Source: Salegentibacter holothuriorum (lineage in GTDB: Bacteria > Bacteroidota > Bacteroidia > Flavobacteriales > Flavobacteriaceae). Taken from it: a DNA stretch of 64,000 bases. Shown here in pieces: positions 25,430 through 35,566 of the stretch. Every line of letters starts with the position of its first letter. Position 1 is the first letter of the stretch. The stretch is from the NCBI RefSeq assembly GCF_900168045.1, contig NZ_FUYY01000002.1:248001-312000 (forward strand). Direction: 5' to 3'. The translations under genes and the position numbers were made by a program. The notes beneath the pieces are model-generated. The model made no database searches. It saw only the letters and a program-made list of their open reading frames with translations, and had not been told where the DNA came from.

Positions 25430-25840
25430 TTAAGCTGATTCTGAAATTGTAAATATTATAGTTAGGGTGACACCTATTACCACCAGGTAAACACCAATAT
25501 CAAAAAATAAGGCCGACCCAACATTACCAATCACCGGGAATGGTTCGGGAAACCAAAGCCCCGTCATAAATGCCTGGTCAACAAATATTGGAGACATCCC
25601 GCTAAAAAAAGCAAGAGCTAGTCCCACCGGCATCAAAAAACCTGGATGAAACCTCAATAAGTTTTTAGTATCGTCTAATCCGTTGGCAAAAGCGTGCAAT
25701 ACAAAAGCAATTGCAGCAATCAAGCCACCAACAAAACCACCACCGGGCAAATAGTGCCCGCGCAATAATATAAAAATGGAGAACACCAGCAATACCGGCA
25801 AAAGGTAATTAGAAGCTGTTCTTAATATTAGCGTACTCAT
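25430..25840 (-). CDS. mrpB: Mrp Na+/H+ antiporter subunit B
   Basis: 136 residues with four helices. RGHYLPGGGFVGGLIAAIAF is the diagnostic glycine-rich motif of MrpB (MnhB). A separate MrpB after a long MrpA is the standard group 1 arrangement. It lies 45 bp after mrpA. Confidence 0.94.
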   Translation of the reverse strand: MSTLILRTASNYLLPVLLVFSIFILLRGHYLPGGGFVGGLIAAIAFVLHAFANGLDDTKNLLRFHPGFLMPVGLALAFFSGMSPIFVDQAFMTGLWFPEPFPVIGNVGSALFFDIGVYLVVIGVTLTIIFTISESA

Positions 25841-25885
25841 TTGTATAAATTTTAGTCAGCCTAAAAAAGGCTTTTAACGTTGTCT

Positions 25886-28195
25886 TTATTGTGACCTGTC
25901 GGTGCTTTTCAATCTTAGTTTTAACAAACCAAACACTCCAATAGCGGCGATTGCCAGAACTGAAATTTCCATAAATGTATCTATGCCTCTAAAGTCTACC
26001 AGAATTACATTTACCACGTTCTTCCCATGCGCCATTATATAGGCATTCTTAGCATAAAAATCACCAAGCTCACTGTTGGTTGGTTCTGCTAAAACCTGAA
26101 GCGCAAGCAAGCATACTACTGTACCTAAAGCGGCTGATAAAACCCCGTCTCTAACTCTCATTTTATAATCTGAAAGGGTCAAATACTTAGGTAACCTATA
26201 TAACACCAGTACAAATAAAATTACGGTTAAAGTATCTATGGAGAACTGTGTCATCGCTAAATCTGGTGCGCTGTAAAAGACAAAAATCAAACAAATTGCC
26301 AGGCCTACAACTCCCATTGCGGCCACGGCCGCGAGCCTTGATTTTGTAAAAACGGTATAGAAAACCCCGGCTATTAATATTAACGCTACCACTAATTCAT
26401 AAGCCGTAACTTGAGATAATTGCGTATGATCTATCACCACCCTGGAACTTCCAAACATTATATAGCTTACCAAAACAACCAGAAACAGCACTATTGTAGT
26501 CACATAATTTCTTAAATAGCCATTCTGAAAAACATTGGTCCAGAATGCCGAAAAAACATTAAAATAGTGCGTTCCCTTCTCCAGAATACTTTTTGGAGAA
26601 ATAAACTCCAACTTTCCAATTCGGTTTTCCAGGTTAGCTGAGGGTTTTACAAAGAAATACAGCAGAATTCCCACCACAATAGTAATCGCACTTAATAATA
26701 ATACTGTATTGAAACCGTGCCATAGTGCAAGGTGATACTCTGAAGCGTCAGCACCCAAGGCTGAAACTACGGGCTTCACTAAAGCCGATTCTATAATCAT
26801 TGGGAATATTCCAAATAATAGTCCTAGAACAGCCAGAATAATCGCTGGTCCCCACATCAAAAAGTCTGGAGCTTTTACATCTTTATAAGGTTCAGGAAGT
26901 TTCCCTGTAAAAGGTTTTATCCCGGCCACAAAACCGGCCCAAAGCAATAATATTTTAGTCAGAACAATAGCTATCACAATAACTATTGTTAACGTTTCAG
27001 CATGCATACTGGCTTCATAGGTAAGCTCTTTTCCGAGGAAACCAATAGTGGGTGGAATACCCGCACTTGAGATCGCCGCCAAAATACCGGCAATAGCTAC
27101 AGGCATCATAATCTTTCGAAGTCCCGCTAACTTTGTGACATCTCTTGTACCCGTTTGGTGATCTATTATTCCTGTTACCAGGAATAATGTAGCTTTATAT
27201 AAGGCGTGAACAATTATAAAAACAGAAGCAGCCATGAAAGCATCTTTACTTCCCAGTCCAATTAAAAATACCAGGATTCCAAGTGCCGAAATAGTAGAAT
27301 ATGCTAAAACGCCTTTAAGATCGGTTCTAAAAAGAGTATGTATCGCAGAATACACCATAGTGATTCCCCCTACAATTATTAAAGTGGTGTTCCAGAATTC
27401 CTGGTCTCCCAAAACGGGGGTAAAACGCATCAACAAATAGATACCTGCTTTTACCATCGTGGCGGAGTGCAAATAAGTAGAAACCGGGGTTGGTGCTTTC
27501 ATCGCACCAGGAAGCCAGAAATGAAAAGGAAATTGTGCCGACTTGGTAAATGCGGCTACAAAAATAAAAACTACCGCCAGGATATAATATTCACTGCCAG
27601 CAATGGCTTCTTTCATACTTAGCATTTCAGAAATGCTATAAGTTCCCGTGATACTTCCCAGCAATAAAGCTCCTGCCAAAAGGGAGAATCCTCCAAAACC
27701 GGTGATACCCAATGCTGTTAAAGCCGATTTTCTTGAAGCCGGGTTGGTATTATTGAACCCAATTAGAAAAAAGGAACTTATACTGGTTAATTCCCAAAAA
27801 ACGAAAAGGGAGATAAGATTGTCTGAAAGTACCAGCCCAAGCATTGCTGCCATAAACAAACTCAGGTATCCATAAAATCGATCAAGGTATTTATGCCCTC
27901 TAAGGTAAGATGCGGTATATGCAAACACCAGGAAACCAATCCCGGTAATCATTAACGAAAAAAGTAGGGAGAGACCGTCTAATTTAAAACTAAGATCTAC
28001 TCCAAAGGCCGGAACCCACTGGTAGGTTTTACTAATAATTTCTCCGGAGCTTATTTGCGGAATAAAACTGGCAAAATAAACAAAAAGTCCCGCTGGAATA
28101 AGCGCTGAAAGAATAGCTAATTTTCCCCTGAAGAACTTTCCTGTAAACACCAGAAATAACGCGAATAAAAAACCTAAAAGTATTGCTGTTAGCAT
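25886..28195 (-). CDS. mrpA: Mrp Na+/H+ antiporter subunit A
   Basis: 769 residues with about 20 helices. Residues 1-500 are a NuoL-like channel unit (SLFVFWELTSISSFFLIGF, KSAQFPFHFWLPGAM, VLAYSTISALGIL). The C-terminal part (about 600-765) carries the MbhD/MbhE-like helices, including FSIDTLTVILFVLVLYRLP and a final FMEISVLAIAAIGVFGLL. Length fits full MrpA (about 770-800). First gene of mrpABCDEFG, which exchanges cytosolic Na+ for external H+ and supports salt and alkali tolerance. A promoter lies just upstream. Confidence 0.95.
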   Translation of the reverse strand: MLTAILLGFLFALFLVFTGKFFRGKLAILSALIPAGLFVYFASFIPQISSGEIISKTYQWVPAFGVDLSFKLDGLSLLFSLMITGIGFLVFAYTASYLRGHKYLDRFYGYLSLFMAAMLGLVLSDNLISLFVFWELTSISSFFLIGFNNTNPASRKSALTALGITGFGGFSLLAGALLLGSITGTYSISEMLSMKEAIAGSEYYILAVVFIFVAAFTKSAQFPFHFWLPGAMKAPTPVSTYLHSATMVKAGIYLLMRFTPVLGDQEFWNTTLIIVGGITMVYSAIHTLFRTDLKGVLAYSTISALGILVFLIGLGSKDAFMAASVFIIVHALYKATLFLVTGIIDHQTGTRDVTKLAGLRKIMMPVAIAGILAAISSAGIPPTIGFLGKELTYEASMHAETLTIVIVIAIVLTKILLLWAGFVAGIKPFTGKLPEPYKDVKAPDFLMWGPAIILAVLGLLFGIFPMIIESALVKPVVSALGADASEYHLALWHGFNTVLLLSAITIVVGILLYFFVKPSANLENRIGKLEFISPKSILEKGTHYFNVFSAFWTNVFQNGYLRNYVTTIVLFLVVLVSYIMFGSSRVVIDHTQLSQVTAYELVVALILIAGVFYTVFTKSRLAAVAAMGVVGLAICLIFVFYSAPDLAMTQFSIDTLTVILFVLVLYRLPKYLTLSDYKMRVRDGVLSAALGTVVCLLALQVLAEPTNSELGDFYAKNAYIMAHGKNVVNVILVDFRGIDTFMEISVLAIAAIGVFGLLKLRLKSTDRSQ

Positions 28196-28224
28196 ATATT
28201 ATCTCTCAAAAAGTCCGTTCCTCG

Positions 28225-28261
28225 CAAATATAAGAGATATTATTGAAGTTTTATTATCAAA
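28225..28261 (-). promoter_or_regulatory. Probable promoter of the mrp operon
   Basis: On the minus strand TATATTTG (28232 to 28225) is an exact TANNTTTG box, about 30 bases before the mrpA ATG. TTTG at 28261-28258 may serve as the -33 box, although the 25-base spacing is longer than usual. Confidence 0.55.
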
Positions 28262-28734
28262 ACACCCCTAAAGCTGCAGAAAGCACACCGATTTAGCAGC
28301 TTCTTATTTTTAATCATTTCAGGAAGCCTGTTTCTTAGCAAATTTCTTAAAATGCTGAAATTAATTTATCATTTTTATTCCAAGTAATTATTGTTTTTCG
28401 ATACTTTAATCTGGTTCGTTATCATTAAACAAGAATTACAATTTTATGAAGCCCCCAGTATTTCCCAAAAGGGTTACAGACCTATACTTATTTAGAGTAT
28501 TAATTTCTATAGCCGAAAAACATCTTAAAAGAATTATATATCCGTTTTCATTTATAAAATTGAGAAAACCACATTACATCAGACCTTACAGGTTTCTAAA
28601 ACCTCTGAGGTCTCTTCATATGAAGGATTTTATTAACCGATTTAGAATGGAATGAAATTTTATAAATTATATTACTTTTTGAGGGTATTCAGAAAAAAGA
28701 ACTAACCGTTTAGCTATCCCAAAATCTGAATTGA
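28262..28734. other. Decayed spacer between mrpA and a broken regulator
   Basis: About 470 bases without a convincing gene. The only longer frame (28446-28655) runs through a palindromic repeat and has no family resemblance. Near the right end, a frame ends FEGIQKKELTV at a TAG (28709-28711). This resembles the C-terminal tail of DUF2975 membrane proteins, which are commonly encoded directly before the type of regulator found next. It is preceded by a stop at 28663, so only a scrap of such a gene could remain. Confidence 0.45.
28581..28613. repeat. Palindromic repeat C, copy 3 (decayed)
   Basis: AGACCTTACAGGTTT (28581-28595) and AAACCTCTGAGGTCT (28599-28613) form the same palindrome as at 19451 and 32063, but with two mismatched positions. 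It stands alone, away from any gene end. Confidence 0.65.
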
Positions 28735-28917
28735 AACCTGGAAGAAAAAGGAATAAAAAGCAAAGAACTGGCCGATAAAATTGGCATTACCACTGCAAAT
28801 CTCTCCATTTTAAAAACAGGAAAGGCTAAAGCCGTGAGGTTTTCTACTTTAGAGGCGATTTGCAAGGCTTTAAACTGCCAGCCTGGAGATATTTTGCATT
28901 ACGCAACTAAAGAATAA
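28735..28917 (+). pseudogene. Cro/YozG-type HTH regulator lacking its start
   Basis: From a stop at 28732 the frame reads NLEEKGIKSKELADKIGITT, continues with ANLSILKTGKAKAVRFSTLE and ends CQPGDILHYATKE at TAA 28915-28917. This is the compact helix-turn-helix regulator usually about 70 residues long and paired with a DUF2975 membrane protein. Here the first eight or so residues and any ATG are missing, and no usable start is in frame before the DNA-binding helices. I infer a 5'-truncated pseudogene; initiation at a rare codon cannot be excluded. It ends directly against the convergent EamA gene. Confidence 0.7.
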
Positions 28918-29850
28918 CTAAGCCTTCTTAAACCTCTTTCTATTTTTTATTTTCGTTAGAAGCCTGGAGAAATTAATATTGTCAAAAATTAAACCACTAA
29001 CAATAAAAACAAGTCCGACGATAGTGGAAAAAAGAATAGTTTCCCCCAGCACAAAGTAGATGACTATCAAAGAGAGGAAAGGCACCAAATAAATGAACTT
29101 ACTAACCTTAGCGGCGTGAGAAGACTTTTTTAGCGCTAAAGACCAAATAACAAAGGTAATTCCCATTTCAAAAAAACCTACATAGGCCGCGGCTGCATAT
29201 TTTTTTAATGAGAAAGAAGGGAATTCTGAAAAAACAAATAGCGCAATACTAATATAAACCATTCCAAATAAGAAATTAAGGAACAGCTTACTAATTTCAT
29301 CTCTCTTATCTTTTATATTATAGATCCAAAACAAGGCCCAAATCACCGCAGAAGCTAGCCCCAGAAAAGCACCATAAGCATTACTAAAAGAGAAAGAAAG
29401 AAGATTACCCTTCGTTGAAATTACCGCCACTCCAAGAAAACTAATAACGATGGCTATAAAATTTTTAAGGCTAATCTTTTGCCCTAAAATAGGAATAGAA
29501 AGCAAAGTGATCATTATTGGCCAGGTATAATTTAAAGGCTGTGCCTCCTGGGCCGGTAACAAAGAATAAGCTTTAAAAAGAACTATATAATATACAAAAG
29601 GGTTAACAAACCCAAAGACAGCCGATTTTAAATAAGCCTTTTTAGGAAATTGAAAAATCTCTTTTAGTTTCTTCTGAAAAACTAAAATAAAAAACAAAGA
29701 AATTAGAGAGCCGAAAACTGCCAAAAACAGCAACTGCAAATAGTCGAAATATTCTAAAGATAGTTTCATGGCGGCTGCCACAGTGCTCCATAGCAATACC
29801 GCTAAAACCGCATATAAATAAGCTTTGCTTTGTTCCTGAAAAGACTTCAA
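28918..29850 (-). CDS. EamA/DMT family transporter
   Basis: 310 residues, about ten helices in two EamA repeats. It begins KAYLYAVLAVLLWSTVAAAM, with QEAQPLNYTWPIMITLL in the middle and a basic tail (TKIKNRKRFKKA). The short intracellular loop IYNIKDKRDEISK separates the halves. Likely a small-molecule exporter; the substrate is not visible. It is only distantly similar to the EamA protein at 5688-6593. Its stop abuts the regulator remnant. Confidence 0.88.
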   Translation of the reverse strand: MKSFQEQSKAYLYAVLAVLLWSTVAAAMKLSLEYFDYLQLLFLAVFGSLISLFFILVFQKKLKEIFQFPKKAYLKSAVFGFVNPFVYYIVLFKAYSLLPAQEAQPLNYTWPIMITLLSIPILGQKISLKNFIAIVISFLGVAVISTKGNLLSFSFSNAYGAFLGLASAVIWALFWIYNIKDKRDEISKLFLNFLFGMVYISIALFVFSEFPSFSLKKYAAAAYVGFFEMGITFVIWSLALKKSSHAAKVSKFIYLVPFLSLIVIYFVLGETILFSTIVGLVFIVSGLIFDNINFSRLLTKIKNRKRFKKA

Positions 29851-29881
29851 ACCATTAAATAATTAGCAATTATACAGATAT

Positions 29882-29910
29882 AAAAAAGCCGGACATTTGC
29901 CCGGCTTTCT
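29882..29910 (-). terminator. Terminator after atpDC
   Basis: On the minus strand AAAGCCGG and CCGGCTTT (29885-29892 with 29901-29908) form a stem followed by a run of six T. It lies 21 bases past the atpC stop. Confidence 0.85.
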
Positions 29911-29930
29911 CAATATTAAACTTCCTAAGA

Positions 29931-30224
29931 TTAATCAGCCAGAATAATGGCTTTATTATCTTTCATTTCTAAAACTCCGCCTTTTATAGTATAATAAAGA
30001 ACATTGCTATTTGATTTATCTTTCTTGAAATCTTCAGAAAGCTCATCGTCTAATTCCTTATTAGAGGCAGCAAGTTGAATTTTAACTTCCCCTTCAACCA
30101 ATGTAGAAACTATAGGTGCGTGATTGTTCAGCATTTGAAATTCCCCGGCATGACCAGGAACTTTTACTGCATCTACATCAGCTTTAAAAACTATAGCTTC
30201 GGGAGTCACTATTTCTAAGTACAT
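29931..30224 (-). CDS. atpC: ATP synthase epsilon subunit, short form
   Basis: 97 residues from the ATG at 30224 (MYLEIVTPEAIVFKADVDAV). The frame is open 39 bases further, but family members begin here. The N-terminal beta-sandwich is complete (VPGHAGEFQMLNNHAPIVST, then YYTIKGGVLEMKDNKAIIL). The two C-terminal helices of the usual 130-140 residue subunit, which brake ATP hydrolysis in many bacteria, are missing. An acidic/Lys-rich insert (DDELSEDFKKDKSN) lies in the sandwich. It follows atpD by 77 bp; the other ATP synthase genes are not in the window. Confidence 0.93.
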   Translation of the reverse strand: MYLEIVTPEAIVFKADVDAVKVPGHAGEFQMLNNHAPIVSTLVEGEVKIQLAASNKELDDELSEDFKKDKSNSNVLYYTIKGGVLEMKDNKAIILAD

Positions 30225-30301
30225 ATCTTTTAGTTTGTGTTTACAGTTTTCAGCAAAAAACACTTACTGATCACTGTTCACTGACCACTGTTTACTTTTT
30301 A

Positions 30302-31819
<1,518 letters not shown>

Positions 31820-31913
31820 TTAATTCTTTAATGTTTTCGTATTTAAAATATCTGAAAAACCCAATATTATAATTCACAATGCATTAAAAACGCAGAAGGG
31901 TATTTTCAGGCTG

Positions 31914-31921
31914 CAAAGATA
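31914..31921 (-). promoter_or_regulatory. Candidate -7 box for atpDC
   Basis: TATCTTTG on the minus strand (31921 to 31914) fits TANNTTTG and lies about 98 bases before the atpD start. No convincing -33 TTTG is seen at the expected place. Confidence 0.45.
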
Positions 31922-32015
31922 GTTTTTTCTAAATAAAATCATACCTCTCTTAAAATAACTTTTTGCAAGCTTTCTAAAGCAAGCAAAAATAAGGCTTAGC
32001 ATGATCTTTAAATAG

Positions 32016-32048
32016 AAAATCCCTCCTGAAAATTTCAAAAGGGATTTT
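32016..32048 (-). terminator. Hairpin downstream of glmS
   Basis: AAAATCCCT (32016-32024) pairs with AGGGATTTT (32040-32048). It lies about 65 bases past the glmS stop, behind a stronger palindrome. Confidence 0.6.
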
Positions 32049-32062
32049 ATAAATATTTAATT

Positions 32063-32097
32063 AGACCTCACAGGTTTCTGAGACCTGTGAGGTCTTT
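32063..32097 (-). terminator. Palindromic repeat C, copy 2, acting as glmS terminator
   Basis: AGACCTCACAGGT (32063-32075) pairs perfectly with ACCTGTGAGGTCT (32083-32095): a 13 bp stem with a 7-base loop. It lies 16 bases past the glmS stop. The same palindrome follows bioD at 19451-19483, so a dispersed repeat seems to serve as a terminator. Confidence 0.7.
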
Positions 32098-32112
32098 ATT
32101 TAGGTCTACATT

Positions 32113-33960
32113 TTACTCTACTGTAACAGATTTCGCTAAATTCCTGGGCTGATCTACATTTTTCCCAAGCATTACCGCAATATGATAAGACAATAACTGA
32201 AGCGGAATAGTTGTAACAAGCGGTGTTAACGGCTCTAGTGTTTCAGGCACTTCAATCACGTGATCGGCAAGTTCTCTTACTTCGGTATCACCTTCGGTAA
32301 CAATAGCAATAATTTTACCTTTTCTAGACTTGATTTCCTGAATATTACTCACTACTTTTTCATAATGCCCTTTTTTAGTGGCAATAACCACCACCGGCAT
32401 CTCTTCATCAATAAGTGCGATTGGACCGTGTTTCATTTCGGCTGCAGGATAACCTTCAGCATGAATATAGGAAATCTCTTTAAGTTTGAGCGCCCCTTCT
32501 AAAGCAACCGGGAAGTTAAAACCCCTACCTAAGTAAAGACAGTTCCTGGCATCTTTGTAAATATCAGCAATCATTTTTATATGCTCATCACCTTCTAATG
32601 CCTTTTCTATTTTAGAAGGAATGCGCTCCATTTCCTGCAAATAGGTCATGAACTCTGTATGGGAGATCGTTCCATTTTGTTTTGCAAGTTTTAGGGCTAT
32701 TAAAGTAAGTACGGTAATTTGAGTAGTAAAAGCTTTTGTTGAAGCCACACCAATTTCAGGCCCGGCGTGGGTATAAGCCCCCGCATGAGTCTCGCGTGAA
32801 ATTGAAGAACCTACTACGTTACAAACCCCAAAAGCAAAAGCACCTTTTTCTTTAGCAAGTTTTATAGCTGCCATAGTATCGGCAGTTTCCCCACTCTGGG
32901 AAATAGCTATAATGACATCTTTTTCTGAAATAATAGGATTACGATACCTAAACTCTGAAGCATACTCTACTTCTACCGGAATTCTGGCAAGTTCTTCAAA
33001 AATATATTCAGCAACTAAACCAGCGTGCCAACTCGTTCCACAAGCAACAATAAGGATACGTTTAGCATTGGCTATACGTTCTAAATTATCATCCACCCCG
33101 GCCATTCTAATTATACCCTCATCGGGCAGCATTCTACCACGGTAGGTGTCTTTTATTGCTGTTGGCTGCTCATGAATCTCTTTAAGCATAAAATGCTCAT
33201 AACCACCTTTCTCAATTTGCTCCAGGTTAAGTTGTAATTCCTGAACATATGGATCTACCAAAGTATCATCCTGGATCTTCCTTACTTTTACCTCTTTACC
33301 TCTTCGCACTACTGCCATTTCACCATCTTCCAGGTAAATTGCATTATTAGTATATTCTATAAAAGGAGAAGCATCTGAAGCAATAAAAAATTCATCCTCT
33401 CCAACTCCAATTGCAAGCGGACTTCCCAAACGAGCCACTACAATTTCATCTGGCTTGGTTTTATTGTAAACCGCAATGGCATAAGCACCAATAGTTTGGT
33501 TTAATGCAATTTGAACTGCTTTACCAAGTTTAACACCTTCGTTTATAATTACATCTTCAATAAGATTAACTAAAACTTCAGTATCGGTGTCACTTTCAAA
33601 GGTATATCCACGAGATTTCAACTCCTTTTTTAAAGCATCATAATTCTCTATAATCCCGTTGTGAATTATTACAATATCACCAGAATTTGAAAAATGGGGA
33701 TGACTGTTTACATCATTAGGCACCCCATGGGTTGCCCAACGTGTATGACCAATCGCAACATTTCCGTTGGTTGTTATAGTTTTTTCAAGTTTTTCTTTTA
33801 GATCTGCAACTTTACCTTGTGTTTTACAAAGTTTAAGCTCTTCTCCATCATAAAGGGCAATTCCAGCACTATCGTATCCACGATACTCAAGTCTCTGAAG
33901 CCCCTTGAGGACAACGGGATAAGCATCCCTATGCCCAATATATCCTACAATTCCGCACAT
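32113..33960 (-). CDS. glmS: Glutamine--fructose-6-phosphate aminotransferase
   Basis: 615 residues. It begins MCGIVGYIGHRDAYPVVLKG with the Cys2 N-terminal nucleophile of class II glutaminases; GNVAIGHTRWATHGVPND and HNGIIENYDALKKEL complete that domain (1-240). Two SIS sugar-isomerase domains follow (about 290-420 and 460-590), with CGTSWHAGL and SQSGETADT. It ends LAKSVTVE, the conserved C-tail. It makes glucosamine-6-phosphate for peptidoglycan and LPS. It follows the DUF4270 gene by 27 bp, so the two are probably co-transcribed. Confidence 0.97.
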   Translation of the reverse strand: MCGIVGYIGHRDAYPVVLKGLQRLEYRGYDSAGIALYDGEELKLCKTQGKVADLKEKLEKTITTNGNVAIGHTRWATHGVPNDVNSHPHFSNSGDIVIIHNGIIENYDALKKELKSRGYTFESDTDTEVLVNLIEDVIINEGVKLGKAVQIALNQTIGAYAIAVYNKTKPDEIVVARLGSPLAIGVGEDEFFIASDASPFIEYTNNAIYLEDGEMAVVRRGKEVKVRKIQDDTLVDPYVQELQLNLEQIEKGGYEHFMLKEIHEQPTAIKDTYRGRMLPDEGIIRMAGVDDNLERIANAKRILIVACGTSWHAGLVAEYIFEELARIPVEVEYASEFRYRNPIISEKDVIIAISQSGETADTMAAIKLAKEKGAFAFGVCNVVGSSISRETHAGAYTHAGPEIGVASTKAFTTQITVLTLIALKLAKQNGTISHTEFMTYLQEMERIPSKIEKALEGDEHIKMIADIYKDARNCLYLGRGFNFPVALEGALKLKEISYIHAEGYPAAEMKHGPIALIDEEMPVVVIATKKGHYEKVVSNIQEIKSRKGKIIAIVTEGDTEVRELADHVIEVPETLEPLTPLVTTIPLQLLSYHIAVMLGKNVDQPRNLAKSVTVE

Positions 33961-33987
33961 AATAGTATATTGGTGTTAGTAAATTAG

Positions 33988-35553
33988 TTAGTTAATCTCT
34001 GTATAGTATATTCTAAGTTTTAATCGTTTATCTTCATTATTTGATAAGTTACCGTGCAATACAGTACCCTTAGGACTAAGCACACCCATTACCGGGTAAA
34101 AATCTACATCTTCCGTATTTCTAACGGCCGAGTTGTTAGTAATATTAATATTTTGAATAACAGCAAGACCTAATCTTACATTTTCAGCTTCATCCTCAAT
34201 AATATTTGTAACGTGCTGTGTCACATTTAATTTGTAACGAATTCCATTACCATCGTCATCTGTTTCTAAAGGACCCGAGAAAGACGAAAGCGAAACATCT
34301 GGGTTAATTTCATTTCCATCCTGAACAAAATTTAACGCAAAATTATAATCGGCAATAATTCTATTATTATCCAAATCGTAAAGATAAATACGTGCAGGCT
34401 CGTTAACATCTTCAACAAAATCCTGATCTACATAGAACGTTAGATTGGCTTCGTTAATTAACCACTCATTTTCTCTCAAAGCAGCTATCTGCTCTTCACT
34501 TTCAAAGAGTTCTATCACCGCCATACTTCCTTCTCCTCCGTCAAGAAAAAGCTTTTCAGCACCGGCTTCTTCATTACTATCTTCAATAGCCTGTAAAACA
34601 TCCCCGGGATACTCTCCTTTAAATGTGTTTACAATTGTACTACCAAAATTTAGTTTGTATTGTTTTGGATTTCTTATCGTGTCAGTACCACCATCATCAT
34701 TAATGGTTTCCACCTCGTTGGTGTAAAATAGCTCTATCCCAGCATTTGAATCCTGAAGATTAAAGAACATCATAGTACCATCATCTTCATTTGATTCAGC
34801 TTTAATAAACATTCCGCGCAAGTAGTTCTTGAAATTATTATTATTGCTCAATACGCCAGAACCTTCCTTTTCAATAATTTTTTGCTGAAAGTAATCTACC
34901 GGAAGTTTAATTCTTAAGGCAGGGCCCGAACTAATCGTATCCTGTTCACCCTGTTCATTTTCTTCATAAGAAACAATAGCTCTGGGAGAGGGTATAAAGT
35001 TGTCATTTTCATAAATAACATCTCCAACAAGATTCTGCTCAAATAAGTCTTGTTGATCTGAATAATAGCGTTGTCTATCTTGAAAATCTGCTTCAGGATC
35101 TAAATCTCTTAGATAATAATTAGACTCCTGTACAGAAATTTTAATTGGTGTATTTCCATAAATGGAATCTAAAGCATATTCTATATTGCCATCTTCATCC
35201 AAATCTCCTTCTGTACTAAAATAAGGAATGGTTAGCACCACACTATCAAGTTCTGGCTCAACACCAAAAACAGGATTATTGGTAGGCAAAGAAATTTGGC
35301 TAAGTATACTTGCCGTAGTTTGCCCGTAAATTGGGTGATTATAAACACCCAGTAAATGATTACCAAAATTATTGGTTTGTACCGAATTAATCTTTTTACT
35401 GTAAGCAGTTACTTCAACCTCCTCTAACTCAAGATCACTTGTGTTTTCAATAATTTCGCCGCCAACGGTACTATACTCATCATCACAGGCCACAAAAGCA
35501 AAAACAACAACAAATAAAGTTGCTGTTTTATACATCATTCTCATTAAATTCAT
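33988..35553 (-). CDS. DUF4270 family lipoprotein
   Basis: 521 residues. The signal peptide ends FVVVFAFVACDDE, a lipobox with the modified Cys near residue 23. The mature part opens YSTVGGEIIEN and NNFGNHLLGVYNHPIYGQTT, the features of DUF4270, a large beta-rich surface or periplasmic family limited to Bacteroidota. Acidic, with long Asp/Glu stretches. Function unknown; it lies between a glycogen-synthase-like gene (13 bp) and glmS (27 bp), an arrangement I recall from other flavobacteria, which hints at a cell-envelope role. Confidence 0.88.
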   Translation of the reverse strand: MNLMRMMYKTATLFVVVFAFVACDDEYSTVGGEIIENTSDLELEEVEVTAYSKKINSVQTNNFGNHLLGVYNHPIYGQTTASILSQISLPTNNPVFGVEPELDSVVLTIPYFSTEGDLDEDGNIEYALDSIYGNTPIKISVQESNYYLRDLDPEADFQDRQRYYSDQQDLFEQNLVGDVIYENDNFIPSPRAIVSYEENEQGEQDTISSGPALRIKLPVDYFQQKIIEKEGSGVLSNNNNFKNYLRGMFIKAESNEDDGTMMFFNLQDSNAGIELFYTNEVETINDDGGTDTIRNPKQYKLNFGSTIVNTFKGEYPGDVLQAIEDSNEEAGAEKLFLDGGEGSMAVIELFESEEQIAALRENEWLINEANLTFYVDQDFVEDVNEPARIYLYDLDNNRIIADYNFALNFVQDGNEINPDVSLSSFSGPLETDDDGNGIRYKLNVTQHVTNIIEDEAENVRLGLAVIQNINITNNSAVRNTEDVDFYPVMGVLSPKGTVLHGNLSNNEDKRLKLRIYYTEIN

Positions 35554-35566
35554 TCGATAAAAATTT

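Noticed and set aside
28446-28655. Open frame of 69 codons before the broken regulator
   Set aside because: It crosses the decayed palindrome C copy and shows no domain or coding character.
30225-30263. Thirteen-codon upstream extension of atpC
   Set aside because: The peptide MFFAENCKHKLKD is not part of the epsilon subunit; the family begins at the ATG at 30224.
33961-33987. glmS ribozyme or riboswitch before glmS
   Set aside because: The gap to the DUF4270 gene is only 27 bases, too short for the ribozyme, and no core sequence is visible.
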